DNA of 8,040 nucleotides from SOIA01 sp050116035 (GTDB taxonomy: Bacteria; Acidobacteriota; Aminicenantia; Aminicenantales; Aminicenantaceae). The stretch is from assembly GCA_050116035.1 (NCBI GenBank), contig JASFPJ010000138.1:1-8040 (forward strand), read 5' to 3'. The position numbers and the translations under genes are program-made. Below are positions 1-6,338 of the stretch, one piece after another (position 1 is the stretch's first letter; the number at the start of each line of letters is the position of its first letter). Under the pieces are notes generated by a model, which was given only the letters and a program-made list of their open reading frames with translations, searched no databases and had not been told where the DNA came from.

Positions 1-2
1 CT

Positions 3-62
3 TCTTTGACTAAAGGACTGATAAGGATAGTCCCTGAAAAAAGAAGCCTGTTCCCATTTTGA
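3..62 (+). CDS. Possible C-terminal tail of an upstream gene (partial)
   Basis: One forward frame is open from the window edge to a TGA at 60-62 and reads SLTKGLIRIVPEKRSLFPF. It could be the end of a gene that starts outside the window. Only 19 codons are visible, no domain can be recognised, and a 60-base open frame can occur by chance. If real, its stop codon overlaps the -35 box of the GTPase promoter at 59-64. A loose inverted repeat (CTTCTTT at 1-7 with AAAGAAG at 40-46, inner GGACT/AGTCC) lies in the same stretch but has no T-tract. Confidence 0.22.
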   Translation, partial: SLTKGLIRIVPEKRSLFPF

Positions 63-87
63 AAAGAGGATGAAGATTCGCTATAAT
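59..87 (+). promoter_or_regulatory. Sigma70-type promoter of the TGS GTPase gene
   Basis: A TTGAAA -35 box (59-64) and a perfect TATAAT -10 box (82-87) are separated by exactly 17 bp. Transcription would begin near 94, leaving a leader of only about a dozen bases that is almost entirely the Shine-Dalgarno tract GGAAGAAGG (94-102) before the ATG at 107. The boxes are read directly; activity is inferred. Confidence 0.75.
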
Positions 88-106
88 TGAGCCGGAAGAA
101 GGTCAG

Positions 107-1096
107 ATGCCGGCAAACCTACCGCCTCAATATTTTGAAACAGAAAAGAAGCTCAAAACCGCAAAAACTCCCGAGGAAAAAGTCAGTATCCTGGAAGAGC
201 TACTTTCTATTGTACCTAAACATAAAGGGACTGAAAAACTTCAAGCTCTTCTCAAGACAAAGATTGCCAAACTTAAATCAACGGCCCAAAAGAAACCGAC
301 ACTCGCTAAACACGGGCTTTCCTTCTATATTGAGAAAGCCGGAGCCGGCCAGGTTGTTCTGGTTGGACTGCCGAATTCAGGTAAATCCTCGCTGGTGAAG
401 TCATTAACAAACGCGAATCCGGAGATCGGTGATTACCCTTTCACGACCCGAATGCCTTATCCAGCCATGATGCCGTACGAGAACATTCAGATCCAGCTCA
501 TAGATACACCCCCAATTACTCCGGAATACATGGAATACTGGCACGCTGAATTGATCAAAAGCGCGGATGGAATCTTAGCCGTCCTGGATCTATCGAGCCA
601 GAATCTTGTCTCTGACACAGAGAGTCTTCTCGCCAAATTGAAAGAAAAGAGGATAGAGCTTTTCCCGAAGGATCACATTCTTCCCCCTGAGGCATCGCTA
701 TTTAACAAAAGATCGCTTATCGTGGCGAATAAAGCTGACCTTTCTCCAGAAGAAGACTATCTCAATCCGATAAGACACTTTTTCGATCCCGATTTTGACC
801 TCATTCCCGTATCTGCTGCCAAAGGAGACGGCCTCGAAACGCTGCGCACAAAGATCTTCTCCCTCCTCCATATCATCCGAGTTTACAGTAAAATTCCTGG
901 AAAGAAAGCCGACCGGGAAGATCCCTTCACCCTCAAAAAGGGATCCTCGGTCATGAGCCTGGCCAAAGCTGTCCATAAAGACTTTGCCCAGAATTTAAAG
1001 TTTGCACGGATCTGGAGCCAAAACAAATATCAGGGACAGAAGGTCAACCGGGACCACATCCTTGAAGATGAAGATATAATCGAGCTTCACATCTAA
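107..1096 (+). CDS. DRG/OBG-like GTPase with C-terminal TGS domain
   Basis: This is a 329-residue P-loop GTPase of the TRAFAC/OBG-HflX group, closest in style to DRG proteins. Residues 1-60 form a charged helical N-terminus (MPANLPPQYFETEKK...). The G domain shows G1 GLPNSGKSS (87-95), a G2 threonine in YPFTT (110-114), G3 as DTPP (133-136), G4 NKAD (208-211) and G5 SAA (236-238). The last 70 or so residues (from IRVYSKIPGKKADR to EDEDIIELHI) have TGS-domain character, a fold that usually contacts RNA or ribosomes. G3 lacks the usual DxxG glycine. The start is supported by GGAAGAAGG a few bases upstream and a strong promoter at 59-87. Members of this group are thought to bind ribosomes or nucleic acid; the target here cannot be read. 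The gene is probably monocistronic, since the following tRNA has its own -10 box. Confidence 0.93.
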   Translation: MPANLPPQYFETEKKLKTAKTPEEKVSILEELLSIVPKHKGTEKLQALLKTKIAKLKSTAQKKPTLAKHGLSFYIEKAGAGQVVLVGLPNSGKSSLVKSLTNANPEIGDYPFTTRMPYPAMMPYENIQIQLIDTPPITPEYMEYWHAELIKSADGILAVLDLSSQNLVSDTESLLAKLKEKRIELFPKDHILPPEASLFNKRSLIVANKADLSPEEDYLNPIRHFFDPDFDLIPVSAAKGDGLETLRTKIFSLLHIIRVYSKIPGKKADREDPFTLKKGSSVMSLAKAVHKDFAQNLKFARIWSQNKYQGQKVNRDHILEDEDIIELHI

Positions 1097-1170
1097 ACCT
1101 TCTTTGCCTCACTATTCCCTTTGGCTGCAGAAATCGTGCCGCCAGTCTTTCATCTTTCTCTGTTTACCGC

Positions 1171-1176
1171 TATAAT
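1171..1176 (+). promoter_or_regulatory. -10 box of the tRNA-Pro gene
   Basis: A perfect TATAAT lies 13 bases before the mature tRNA 5' end, which suits a start near 1183 and a very short 5' trailer for RNase P. The hexamer 17 bp upstream (TTTCAT, 1148-1153) is a poor -35 match. The 11-mer CGCTATAATTG around this box (1168-1178) is identical to the one at the GTPase promoter (79-89). Confidence 0.6.
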
Positions 1177-1189
1177 TGGAATGACTGAT

Positions 1190-1264
1190 CGGGGCGTGGC
1201 GCAGTCTGGTTAGCGCACAGCGTTCGGGACGCTGGGGTCAGGGGTTCGAATCCCCTCGCCCCGA
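1190..1264 (+). tRNA. tRNA-Pro, anticodon CGG
   Basis: A complete 75-base cloverleaf can be folded by eye. The acceptor CGGGGCG (1190-1196) pairs with CGCCCCG (1257-1263). The D arm is GCGC/GCGC around AGTCTGGTTA. The anticodon arm is CAGCG-TTCGGGA-CGCTG, which gives anticodon CGG reading the proline codon CCG. The variable loop is GGGTC, the T arm is AGGGG-TTCGAAT-CCCCT, and the discriminator is A1264. The first acceptor pair C-G (1190/1263) and the A73 discriminator fit bacterial tRNA-Pro. CCA is not encoded and must be added after transcription. The 3' end runs directly into a palindromic repeat (see 1281-1362). Confidence 0.96.
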
Positions 1265-1382
1265 TTCGGGATCGTTATAAGGGGTCGCGTCTTAACATTT
1301 AACATTTGCACTCTTCCGGAAAGCCATTCAGGTAGAAATGTTAAATGTTAAGACGCGACCCCGAATCGGGCGACCCCTTATA
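1256..1382. repeat. Nested inverted flanks around palindromic element 1
   Basis: Outside the 27-bp arms two more inverted pairs exist. CCCGATTCGGG (1260-1270, overlapping the tRNA 3' end) matches CCCGAATCGGG (1360-1370), and TATAAGGGGTCGC (1276-1288) matches GCGACCCCTTATA (1370-1382). On the right, GCGACCCC occurs twice (1355-1362 and 1370-1377), and the outer copy directly abuts the DUF362 stop codon. The order of the two blocks is swapped between left and right, so this is not a simple extension of the palindrome. It looks like a partly duplicated or rearranged repeat end. Confidence 0.6.
1281..1362. repeat. REPIN/MITE-like palindromic element, copy 1
   Basis: A perfect inverted repeat has 27-bp arms at 1281-1307 and 1336-1362, with a 28-base spacer. 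Each arm begins GGGGTCGCGTCTTAAC at its outer end and ends in a tandem ACATTTA-type tract inside. No coding sequence fits in it. Similar GGGGTC-ended elements flank or are mobilised by REP-associated Y1 (IS200-like) transposases; none is in this window, so mobility is inferred. The element sits 16 bases past the tRNA and 15 bases from the convergent DUF362 stop. Its RNA hairpin could also act as a bidirectional transcription barrier or 3'-end stabiliser, though no T-tract follows it. Confidence 0.82.
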
Positions 1383-2445
1383 GTTTGATCAATTCGTATT
1401 CCCGGCTTCCCAGGCCTATCTCAAATCCATGCTGGAGTTGAACTGACCAGTCTACATCATAACCGACCTTCAGGATATCTCTGCCACTCTTCTCTATCAC
1501 TAAATCCACAGAGGCTTGATCGGCAGCCACAGGGTCGAGCGAACCAATAATCCCGATATCTTCGACAATGTCCGGCTCATCCTCTGCCATGCAGTCGCAG
1601 TCCTTGGTGATTTTGAGTAAAACATTTATGCATCCCGCATTTCCTTTAAAAGATTCCCAAAGACCGAACGCATATTCGCTCATTTTTTCCTGCACTCGAA
1701 CAACGTCCGAATCCCAACGAAATTTGACCGCTCCGACGTTGCAGACAACAAGGCATTCGCCACACCCAATGCATTTCTCTTCAACGATAAAAGCTTTATC
1801 TTCTTTATGAACAATGGCTTCGGAAGGGCAATGATCAAAACACACTCCGCAATCTGTACAGTATTTCGGGTTTACCCACGGATGCACTTCGGAGTGTTGG
1901 TCCAGCTTCCCGGCTCTCGAAGCGCATCCCATTCCCAGGTTTTTTATGGCGGCACCGAACCCTGATAATCCATGACCCGTGAAATGGCTCAAGCAAACAA
2001 GAACATCGGAGTTGAGGAACACGCTTCCGATCTTGACTGTTTTCACTCTTTTTAAATTCACTTCGAACTCTTCGTCATCTCCGCCTTTAAGACCATCCGC
2101 AATGATGACTGGAATCCCGACATTTTCTGGTGTAAATCCATGATCCCAGGCAAGGTAGAGATGCTCAATGGAATTAGATCTTTTCCCGACATACAGTGTG
2201 TTGGAGTCCGTTAAAAATATCCGGGAAGTTTTGCCTTTGATCTGGTTGATGATATCCATAAGCCAGGACGGCTTGATAAATCCTGTATTTCCCTCCTCGC
2301 CAAAATGGATTTTTAAAGCCACGAAGGATTTATCATCCATCTTATCTAGCAATCCCATCTCGAGGAAAATCCGTCCGGCTTTCTCTGCCAGAGCTTCATT
2401 CCCCTCTTCTCTTTTTGCTGGAATAAAAAAGACTCGACTCGGCAT
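1378..2445 (-). CDS. DUF362 protein with two [4Fe-4S] ferredoxin motifs
   Basis: This 355-residue protein has the DUF362 layout. The N-terminal part contains VALKIHFGEEGNTGFIKP (42-59) and SDVLVCLSHFTGHGLSGFG (146-164), followed by AAIKNLGMGCASRAGK (165-180). A ferredoxin insert follows, with cysteines 196, 199, 202, 206 (CTDCGVCFDHCP) and 225, 228, 231, 235 (CIGCGECLVVC), enough for two 4Fe-4S clusters. The C-terminal part keeps the KDCDCM motif and the GSLDPVAADQASVDL stretch typical of the family. There is no signal peptide, so it should be a cytoplasmic redox protein; its substrate is not known from sequence. It starts 14 bp after the aminotransferase stop, and its GAGGAG ribosome site overlaps that stop, so the two genes are likely co-transcribed and translationally coupled. 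Its stop codon abuts the repeat at 1370-1377. Confidence 0.92.
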   Translation of the reverse strand: MPSRVFFIPAKREEGNEALAEKAGRIFLEMGLLDKMDDKSFVALKIHFGEEGNTGFIKPSWLMDIINQIKGKTSRIFLTDSNTLYVGKRSNSIEHLYLAWDHGFTPENVGIPVIIADGLKGGDDEEFEVNLKRVKTVKIGSVFLNSDVLVCLSHFTGHGLSGFGAAIKNLGMGCASRAGKLDQHSEVHPWVNPKYCTDCGVCFDHCPSEAIVHKEDKAFIVEEKCIGCGECLVVCNVGAVKFRWDSDVVRVQEKMSEYAFGLWESFKGNAGCINVLLKITKDCDCMAEDEPDIVEDIGIIGSLDPVAADQASVDLVIEKSGRDILKVGYDVDWSVQLQHGFEIGLGSREYELIKL

Positions 2446-2459
2446 TTCTCTCTATCTCC

Positions 2460-3605
2460 TCATTCTCCTAAAATCTTTTCTGCGGTCTGCACCCCTGAAC
2501 CAGGCTTGAAACTATAGTCAAGAGATGAAAGTGTCCTTTCTAACGCATCAAGGGCAAAAAGCACCTGGGACTCAGATAGGTTCCCCATATGGCCCATCCT
2601 GAAAACCTTCCCGGCTGTCTCCCCTAGACCTCCGGCCACAACAACTCCATTCTCCGAGAAGATTTTCCGGAAGGGTTGGTCCTCCACTCCCTCAGGATAC
2701 TCCACGACTGAGAGGGTATCAGCCAGAAATGGCTCCTGAGTGAAGAAGGAAAATCCCAGTTCGGCTAAGGCCGCCCTTATGGCCCGGGCCACTCGAGCAT
2801 GGCGGAGGAATCTTTGTTCCATTCCTTCCTCGAGGACAATTCTTGTACTCTCATAAAACGCTCTGATTTCGTTGACACAGGGAGTCGAAAAGTATTTGGA
2901 TGGGTCCTGCATGACGGGCAGCCAGTTCAACAGGTCGGAATAATAGGCAGGAATCGCTTCCATACTTCTCCTTTTTTCCATCGCTCTTTCGGAAACGACA
3001 AGTACCGCCAAACCCGGGGGAGCCCCGAAACATTTCTGAGCCGCGGTCAAGATCACATCGATTCCCCAGTCATCCATTCTCTCCTCCATTCCCCCTGTCG
3101 CACAAACCCCATCGACGATGAAGAAAACACCCTTTTCCTTGAGGATTCCCGCATAGTCTTTTACCGGCGCACAGGCGCCTGTACAGGTATCCACATGGGT
3201 TGAAACCATGGCCTTGTATTCTTCATTTTGGAGTTTGGCTTCCAATTCCTCGGGCAAAACTGCTTTACCCCACTCGCTCTCGATTAGGTCACAATCGAGG
3301 CTAAAGCTCCGGGCGATCTGAACCATCCTCTCCCCGAAAAATCCCTGGGAAAGAACGAGAAATTTCTCTCCTTTCTCAATGATATTCAACAGAGCCATCT
3401 CCATGGCCAGAGTCCCCGCTCCAGCCACGATAAAAGGCTCACCTTTATCGCAGAAGACGACTTTCTTTAAATTTTCTAATGCCATCTTCATCTCTGAAAC
3501 ATGCTCAGGCCCCACATGGGAAACCGTAGGGAGAGAAATAGTGTTGAGGATACGGGGATGAACAGGGCTCGGTCCTGGGATCATGAGGAGTTTTTCTTTA
3601 TGCAT
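2460..3605 (-). CDS. Class V PLP aminotransferase (alanine/serine-glyoxylate type)
   Basis: This is a 381-residue fold-type I aminotransferase, of usual length for the alanine-glyoxylate / serine-pyruvate aminotransferase branch of class V, which moves an amino group from serine or alanine to glyoxylate or pyruvate. The N-terminus is KLLMIPGPSPVHPRIL. Later come the STHVDTCTGACAPV loop, the PLP-binding aspartate in IVDGVCATGG and the Schiff-base lysine in TAAQKCFGAPPGLAVL. The frame is open upstream to an ATG at 3677, but I choose the ATG at 3605 for three reasons: it aligns with the family start, it is preceded by GAAGGAG, and a promoter at 3637-3664 lies downstream of the longer start. Substrate choice cannot be read. 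The gene leads an operon with the DUF362 iron-sulfur gene. Confidence 0.92.
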   Translation of the reverse strand: MHKEKLLMIPGPSPVHPRILNTISLPTVSHVGPEHVSEMKMALENLKKVVFCDKGEPFIVAGAGTLAMEMALLNIIEKGEKFLVLSQGFFGERMVQIARSFSLDCDLIESEWGKAVLPEELEAKLQNEEYKAMVSTHVDTCTGACAPVKDYAGILKEKGVFFIVDGVCATGGMEERMDDWGIDVILTAAQKCFGAPPGLAVLVVSERAMEKRRSMEAIPAYYSDLLNWLPVMQDPSKYFSTPCVNEIRAFYESTRIVLEEGMEQRFLRHARVARAIRAALAELGFSFFTQEPFLADTLSVVEYPEGVEDQPFRKIFSENGVVVAGGLGETAGKVFRMGHMGNLSESQVLFALDALERTLSSLDYSFKPGSGVQTAEKILGE

Positions 3606-3636
3606 TTTTTCTCCTTCAACTCGAAATCTCCCCTCA

Positions 3637-3664
3637 ATTGTATCGATAATCCTCAAGAAATCAA
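3637..3664 (-). promoter_or_regulatory. Sigma70-type promoter of the aminotransferase-DUF362 operon
   Basis: On the minus strand TTGATT (3664-3659) and TACAAT (3642-3637) are 16 bp apart. Transcription would start near 3630, leaving a leader of about 25 bases containing GAAGGAG ahead of the ATG at 3605. The longer in-frame start at 3677 would not be on this transcript. Confidence 0.6.
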
Positions 3665-3758
3665 GTGAGCCACCCACACTTTTCTAATAAATATTTCAGC
3701 AGTAGACCCGCAGGAAAAAATTTTGTTAACATAGAGCGTCTACAGAAAGGAAATGAAC

Positions 3759-3893
3759 ATGAAAATCGAATCAATCCTTTTCACTCCGATTCAGGTCGGA
3801 ATAGATCCAGAAATCAGAGTGCATCTCCTGCAACAGATGTTTCAACCTCCGGGGAATCTCTTGTGCCGCCCTCAAAGAATAAATCTGATTTAA
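3759..3893 (+). pseudogene. Short ORF, possible old-yellow-enzyme N-terminal remnant
   Basis: A 44-codon frame starts MKIESILFTPIQVGIDPEIR and has a good ribosome site (AGAAAGGAA, about 8 bases upstream). The first part resembles the N-terminus of NADH:flavin oxidoreductases of the old yellow enzyme family, which often begin LFTPIQIGNLxLKNRxV before an RSAT-like stretch. The match fails after RV. A +1-shifted frame just downstream reads SPATDVSTSGESL, which could continue the same family after a frameshift. The frame then stops at 3891-3893, and the next bases are the palindromic element at 3900. The reading is therefore a truncated, frameshifted relic. It is short and the resemblance was judged by eye; a chance ORF or a small unknown gene is also possible. 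Confidence 0.32.
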
Positions 3894-3899
3894 ATAAAT

Positions 3900-4018
3900 G
3901 GGGTCAGGGCTCGACTTTTGACGTTCTTGATCCAGAGATAATTAAGGCGTGTGAGCTCCTCATCTCAAAATCTAGAGGCGGGCTTATTTTAAAATGTTTA
4001 ATGTCGAGCCCTGACCCC
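3900..4018. repeat. REPIN/MITE-like palindromic element, copy 2
   Basis: Terminal inverted repeats of 16 bp are perfect: GGGGTCAGGGCTCGAC at 3900-3915 and its complement at 4003-4018. They enclose an 87-base interior without a gene. Reading inward from the right end, the arm continues ATTAAACATTTT, which resembles the TTAACATTTAACATTT of copy 1; the left arm diverges after 16 bases. Both elements share the GGGGTC tip and an AACATTT-rich inner arm, so they look like relatives of one family. The right end is 6 bases from the stop of the VWA gene. Movement by a transposase acting in trans is inferred. Confidence 0.75.
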
Positions 4019-4024
4019 TGTCTG

Positions 4025-6151
4025 TTATTTGTTTTCTTGTTTCGCGCGAGGATCCACTATCTTATAGTTCTTCCCTTCAAAATGAACGATGACGTCGGAC
4101 GCCACAGAAAGATACTTCGCAATTCCAGGTTTTTGAACCAACAGGCGAAAATACTCTTCTGAATTGAACTGGATTTCTTTAACAGGGCTACCTTCTTCAT
4201 ACAGGCTGTCCACCCAGGTTCCATCCCTCAAGTAAAATGTCTTGTCTTCTTTGTATATTATTTTCTCAGAAGTCACATGAATGGCCTTGTCTAATTCTTT
4301 AAATCTTTGAGAGACTCTGGCGATTTTAAATGCCCCAGCCCCCGTGACTTTTCGGGCAGCGAGAGCTTCTTCGGCTTCCGGTGCAGCGACATCAAGAGTG
4401 CGTCTTTCTTTCTCTGTAACTAGAAAAGATGTGTATGGCGTGACGATCCCGTACTTCAATCCGAGTTTTTTCACTTCTTCGACGAGTTCATCATTCTCTC
4501 CATGGAGCCGAATCTCTTCAAGAAGATACCCGATCCTTCTTGTCGCCCAGAGACGCGCCAAAAAACTGTACCGATCATCTCTGACGAGCTTTTGATTCCT
4601 GAGGGTATAACTCCTCTTCTCTTTTCCGACTTTCCCGTTGAGCGTCACTGTCACCGGACCTTTGCCTTCATACTTGCCGACCAGGACCAGCTGCGATCCT
4701 CTGAATAGATCAGGCATGACCCGGGGGTACAAGTCTGTGATTTCAATTCCTCTAAAAAAGAAATTTAAATCTGAGAGAAGAGGCGATGAAATCTTCTCAT
4801 AATAACTCGAGATAGCGACTTCCAGGTCCTCATTTTCATCCACGTAAACCGAGGTTCCCCGGTTTTCTGTGGAAATCCTGTCCAGCAACTCAGTGTTCAC
4901 ATCATATCCGACTCCAAAGACAAAAATCCGTGATTTCTGTTCGTTGGCTCTCCCGATATTTTTCAATATATCTGCAATTCGAGTGATGCCCACCGTGGGC
5001 AGGCCATCCGTGAGGAAAAGAACATAATTGGGCCTATCCCCCGGCTCGATCATTTTAAGTGCTTGAAGCAGAGCCTCATTGATGTTGGTCCCTCCAGAAT
5101 CTTCGATTTCCTCCACAAAACTCAGAGCTCTTTCCATGTTCTCTGAGTTCGCAGGCAGAAGTCTTGGAGAGAATAGGCTGACTCCATCATCAAAATCGAC
5201 AAGGGAGAATTTATCTCCTTTATCCAGATGATTGATGACAAACCTCACGGCTTCTTTTGCTTGTTTGATCTTTTTCCCGCTCATGCTCCCAGAGCTGTCG
5301 ATGACTAAAATCAGGTTCTTGTTGAGGACTTTTTCCTTTGGGCTCACAAATGACGGTGAGGCCAGGAGCATGAAATAGTCATCATCGGGGCCTTCCCAGT
5401 TCATGAACGACAGACCGATCTCATCCTCAGAAAGGGAATAATAGAGAATAAAATCCTTGTCCGGCTTTACATTTTTTTCCTCATAACCGACTCTTGCCTG
5501 ACCTGGCCCTTCCTTCCGGACTGAGACTTTGTGAGAGGATGAATACACGTTGGAGATGGGGACTTTCGAGCTGATTTTCACGGAAATCGCGACTTCTTGA
5601 AGAGGATGGAGAGAAAACCTTTCTGTGTTCAAAGGATAGACATAGCGAACAAGGTTTTTTTCTGCCTTCACAACTTCCGTGTAAGAGAGCCTGATTCTTT
5701 TTTCTCCGCGGGCAGGGATAGGATAAACCCGAGCCCGGAACATGTTGCGGCCGACATACTCGAGAAGAGCAGGATCTTTCATCCTTCGCACGATATCTTC
5801 ATAGATGCGGCGGGCCTGGTCCCGATCCAGGATCTCTCCTTCAACTTTTTTGTCCCCGATATACATCGCAAATTCTGAAATAGCCGCTTTTTCCGGAAGA
5901 GGAAATATGTATATTCCCTCAATATCTCTCGGATGGTTGTTGATGAAAACCTGATCAATCGACGTTTTAGCAACTTGATTGATGATCTCCACACTCACGC
6001 GATGATATTTCACACTCAGGGGAGGGATCTTTTCTCCCGGACGGGGCTTGGGAACGATGAATCCATCCGCATGAAGATCCGCTGCTAAAAACCCCATAAG
6101 AAAAAGGAAAACGAAAATCGAAACGAATTGAAATAGTATGCTGTTTCGCAT
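4025..6151 (-). CDS. Secreted VIT and VWA domain protein
   Basis: This 708-residue protein has the architecture of the inter-alpha-trypsin heavy chain-like family. Residues 1-28 are a signal peptide: a basic start, a hydrophobic core VSIFVFLFLMGFLAA and a likely cut after LHA. A VIT domain spans about 40-165 (QVFINNHPRDIEGIYIFPLP, then ARRIYEDIVRRMKDPALLEY). A VWA domain spans about 278-450, with a complete metal-binding MIDAS: D285, S287 and S289 in DSSGS, T355 in GGTN, and D382 in FLTDG. A conserved C-terminal part (to about 580) includes SFLARLWATRRIGYLLEEI and YGIVTPYTSFLV, and the tail 625-708 is of unknown fold. No LPXTG motif or terminal membrane helix is present, so it is probably periplasmic or secreted and may bind proteins through the metal site. 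GGGAGG lies 7 bases before the ATG. The partner is unknown. Confidence 0.93.
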   Translation of the reverse strand: MRNSILFQFVSIFVFLFLMGFLAADLHADGFIVPKPRPGEKIPPLSVKYHRVSVEIINQVAKTSIDQVFINNHPRDIEGIYIFPLPEKAAISEFAMYIGDKKVEGEILDRDQARRIYEDIVRRMKDPALLEYVGRNMFRARVYPIPARGEKRIRLSYTEVVKAEKNLVRYVYPLNTERFSLHPLQEVAISVKISSKVPISNVYSSSHKVSVRKEGPGQARVGYEEKNVKPDKDFILYYSLSEDEIGLSFMNWEGPDDDYFMLLASPSFVSPKEKVLNKNLILVIDSSGSMSGKKIKQAKEAVRFVINHLDKGDKFSLVDFDDGVSLFSPRLLPANSENMERALSFVEEIEDSGGTNINEALLQALKMIEPGDRPNYVLFLTDGLPTVGITRIADILKNIGRANEQKSRIFVFGVGYDVNTELLDRISTENRGTSVYVDENEDLEVAISSYYEKISSPLLSDLNFFFRGIEITDLYPRVMPDLFRGSQLVLVGKYEGKGPVTVTLNGKVGKEKRSYTLRNQKLVRDDRYSFLARLWATRRIGYLLEEIRLHGENDELVEEVKKLGLKYGIVTPYTSFLVTEKERRTLDVAAPEAEEALAARKVTGAGAFKIARVSQRFKELDKAIHVTSEKIIYKEDKTFYLRDGTWVDSLYEEGSPVKEIQFNSEEYFRLLVQKPGIAKYLSVASDVIVHFEGKNYKIVDPRAKQENK

Positions 6152-6182
6152 TGCTTGCCTCCCAAACTTGGCGTTTTCTCCT

Positions 6183-6188
6183 ATTATA
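6183..6188 (-). promoter_or_regulatory. Candidate -10 box of the VWA gene
   Basis: On the minus strand a perfect TATAAT (6188-6183) stands 31 bases before the ATG at 6151, with the ribosome site GGGAGG between. No good TTGACA-like hexamer is found 16 to 18 bp further upstream, so only the -10 box is supported. Confidence 0.4.
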
Positions 6189-6291
6189 AACTAAAACTAC
6201 CATTCGGGAGATATCGTTTCACGGCACTCCCCCTTCCTCAGCCATTATACGCCTTTATCAGGGGAAATTCGAGTTTATAGGTCTATGGGGA

Positions 6292-6308
6292 TGTTCCCCA
6301 AGGGGACA
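6292..6308. promoter_or_regulatory. Operator-like dyad 1, TGTTC-N7-GGACA
   Basis: TGTTCCCCAAGGGGACA has the same half-sites as the two dyads downstream, but with a 7-base rather than 6-base centre, and it is also internally palindromic (TCCCC-AA-GGGGA). Its centre is about 110 bp from the -12 element of the sigma54 promoter. It is probably the outermost activator site. Confidence 0.5.
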
Positions 6309-6317
6309 CCTTATTTC

Positions 6318-6333
6318 TGTTCAGATGCGGACA
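6318..6333. promoter_or_regulatory. Operator-like dyad 2, TGTTC-N6-GGACA
   Basis: TGTTCAGATGCGGACA is an imperfect palindrome with half-sites TGTTC and GGACA. It is centred 21 bp (two helical turns) upstream of dyad 3, so both would face the same side of the DNA. This arrangement is usual for enhancer-binding proteins of sigma54 promoters. Confidence 0.6.
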
Positions 6334-6338
6334 TAAAT

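Noticed and set aside
1..46. Hairpin-like repeat CTTCTTT/AAAGAAG with inner GGACT/AGTCC as a terminator
   Set aside because: The stem is interrupted by large internal loops, is AT-rich and is not followed by a T-tract.
698..976. Antisense ORF inside the GTPase gene
   Set aside because: It is a shadow frame of a clearly conserved GTPase and has no recognisable protein features.
1097..1170. Rho-independent terminator after the GTPase gene
   Set aside because: No stable GC-rich stem followed by T residues is visible between the stop codon and the tRNA promoter.
1256..4018. CRISPR array or integrative-element attachment sites
   Set aside because: The repeats are inverted pairs and not regularly spaced direct repeats. 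There is no integrase gene and no direct duplicate of the tRNA 3' end, only an inverted near-copy.
3665..4162. 165-codon forward ORF spanning the second palindromic element
   Set aside because: It runs through the 3900-4018 repeat and into the antisense of the VWA gene end, has no ribosome site at its ATG and has a low-complexity composition. It is an accidental open frame, though part of it (SPATDVSTSGES) may be relic coding sequence.
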